64,000 nucleotides of DNA from Candidatus Omnitrophota bacterium (GTDB taxonomy: Bacteria > Hinthialibacterota > Hinthialibacteria > Hinthialibacterales > Hinthialibacteraceae). Both the position numbers and the translations under genes were made by a program. The stretch's first letter is position 1; each line of letters begins with the position of its first letter. This document shows, in pieces, positions 63,880 to 64,000 of this stretch. The stretch spans positions 48,276 to 112,275 of the forward strand of contig JABLXU010000017.1 in the NCBI GenBank assembly GCA_013177805.1, written 5' to 3'. The notes below the pieces were generated by a model, which was not told the origin of the DNA, searched no databases, and saw only the letters and a program-made list of their open reading frames with translations.

Positions 63880-64000
63880 TTCTCCCCCAGCGCCCCTTTC
63901 AAGGGGCCGCCATACACCAGCCCAGGGTTTCAACCCTGGGCACTTCGACCCTGGGCATAATCCACCCCTGGGCGAATTAACCTCAGACGATACTCACCTC
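63880..64000. repeat. REP-like repeat family B, second copy
   Basis: Repeats the GCGCCCCTTTCAAGGGGCC / GCCCAGGGTTTCAACCCTGG pair and ends in CAGACGATACTCACC (63984-63998), running into the window edge. It is shorter than the copy at 63631 by roughly 90 bases. Confidence 0.85.

Larger units (their letters stand above)
63370..64000. other. terminal intergenic region with repeat clusters
   Basis: The last 630 bases hold two family B copies and a short stretch of degenerate family A sequence (about 63523-63577). ORFs here are repeat-derived and without coding character. Confidence 0.7.

Noticed and set aside
63631..64000. CRISPR array
   Set aside because: Repeats are irregular in length and spacing, palindromic and partly degenerate, with no spacer pattern and no cas genes.

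Overview
The window is a gene-dense, GC-rich stretch of chromosome from a Gram-negative (diderm) bacterium. Outer-membrane biogenesis genes (lpxB, an LptC/LptA-like pair), a parvulin-type periplasmic chaperone lipoprotein, several lipoproteins and secreted proteins, a prepilin-like protein ending in an S-G-G-D-I-Y-R-F-G type tail, a fused SecDF, an archaeal/eukaryotic-type single-chain glycyl-tRNA synthetase and very large secreted beta-rich proteins are all present. The combination resembles uncultivated lineages (for example Sumerlaeota-, Hydrogenedentota- or Omnitrophota-like bacteria), but no marker here fixes the phylum. No rRNA, tRNA, CRISPR array, prophage, transposase or integrase was recognised.

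Layout. 238-2687: a small acyl carrier protein, then a secreted DUF6599-like protein overlapping a Tat-exported DUF362-like protein. 2819-10779 (minus strand): secDF, an L,D-transpeptidase with TPR-like and LysM parts, hisG, argB, argD and argF, tightly spaced and probably co-transcribed from a good promoter in front of secDF. 10893-14112: a GT-C-like membrane glycosyltransferase with C-terminal TPR-like repeats, and lpxB. 14133-17705 (minus): a Wzz-like chain-length protein, a parvulin-type lipoprotein and an unknown membrane-anchored repeat protein. 18133-24585 (minus): one 2150-residue secreted protein with its own promoter and intrinsic terminator. 25486-29783: pyrG, LptC-like and LptA-like genes, and a GlmU-like nucleotidyltransferase with an unusual insertion. 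29794-32221: a hot-dog thioesterase, a divergent xylose isomerase-like protein and an AhpD-like protein.

32271-43566 (minus) is a complex I operon read A-(46-aa orf)-B-C-D-H-I-J-K-L-M-N. It has no NuoE, F or G module, carries an extra single-span small protein between nuoA and nuoB, and has REP-like repeats at three internal junctions. 43872-49440 holds a CE1-type esterase, a small unknown protein, a lamin-tail/CotH-kinase secreted protein and an orphan prepilin. 49901-52480 is a compact ECF sigma / anti-sigma-like / secreted DUF4097-like module closed by a strong bidirectional terminator shared with the convergent glycyl-tRNA synthetase gene. 54515-61689 (minus) has a TMTC-like GT-C/TPR membrane protein followed by a 1710-residue alpha-2-macroglobulin with an intact thioester motif. 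62080-63369 is an unknown coiled-coil lipoprotein.

Two families of dispersed, palindromic, REP-like intergenic repeats recur. Family A has a CCCTCTCCC/GGGAGAGGG hairpin. Family B combines CCCCTTTCAAGGGG with GCCCAGGGTTTCAACCCTGGGC. They fill most gaps longer than 200 bases. The most unusual items are the giant secreted protein, the ACP with a non-canonical DSL motif, the extra small ORF in the 11-subunit complex I operon, the sigma/anti-sigma/DUF4097 module, the two GT-C+TPR proteins, and the REP-like families.
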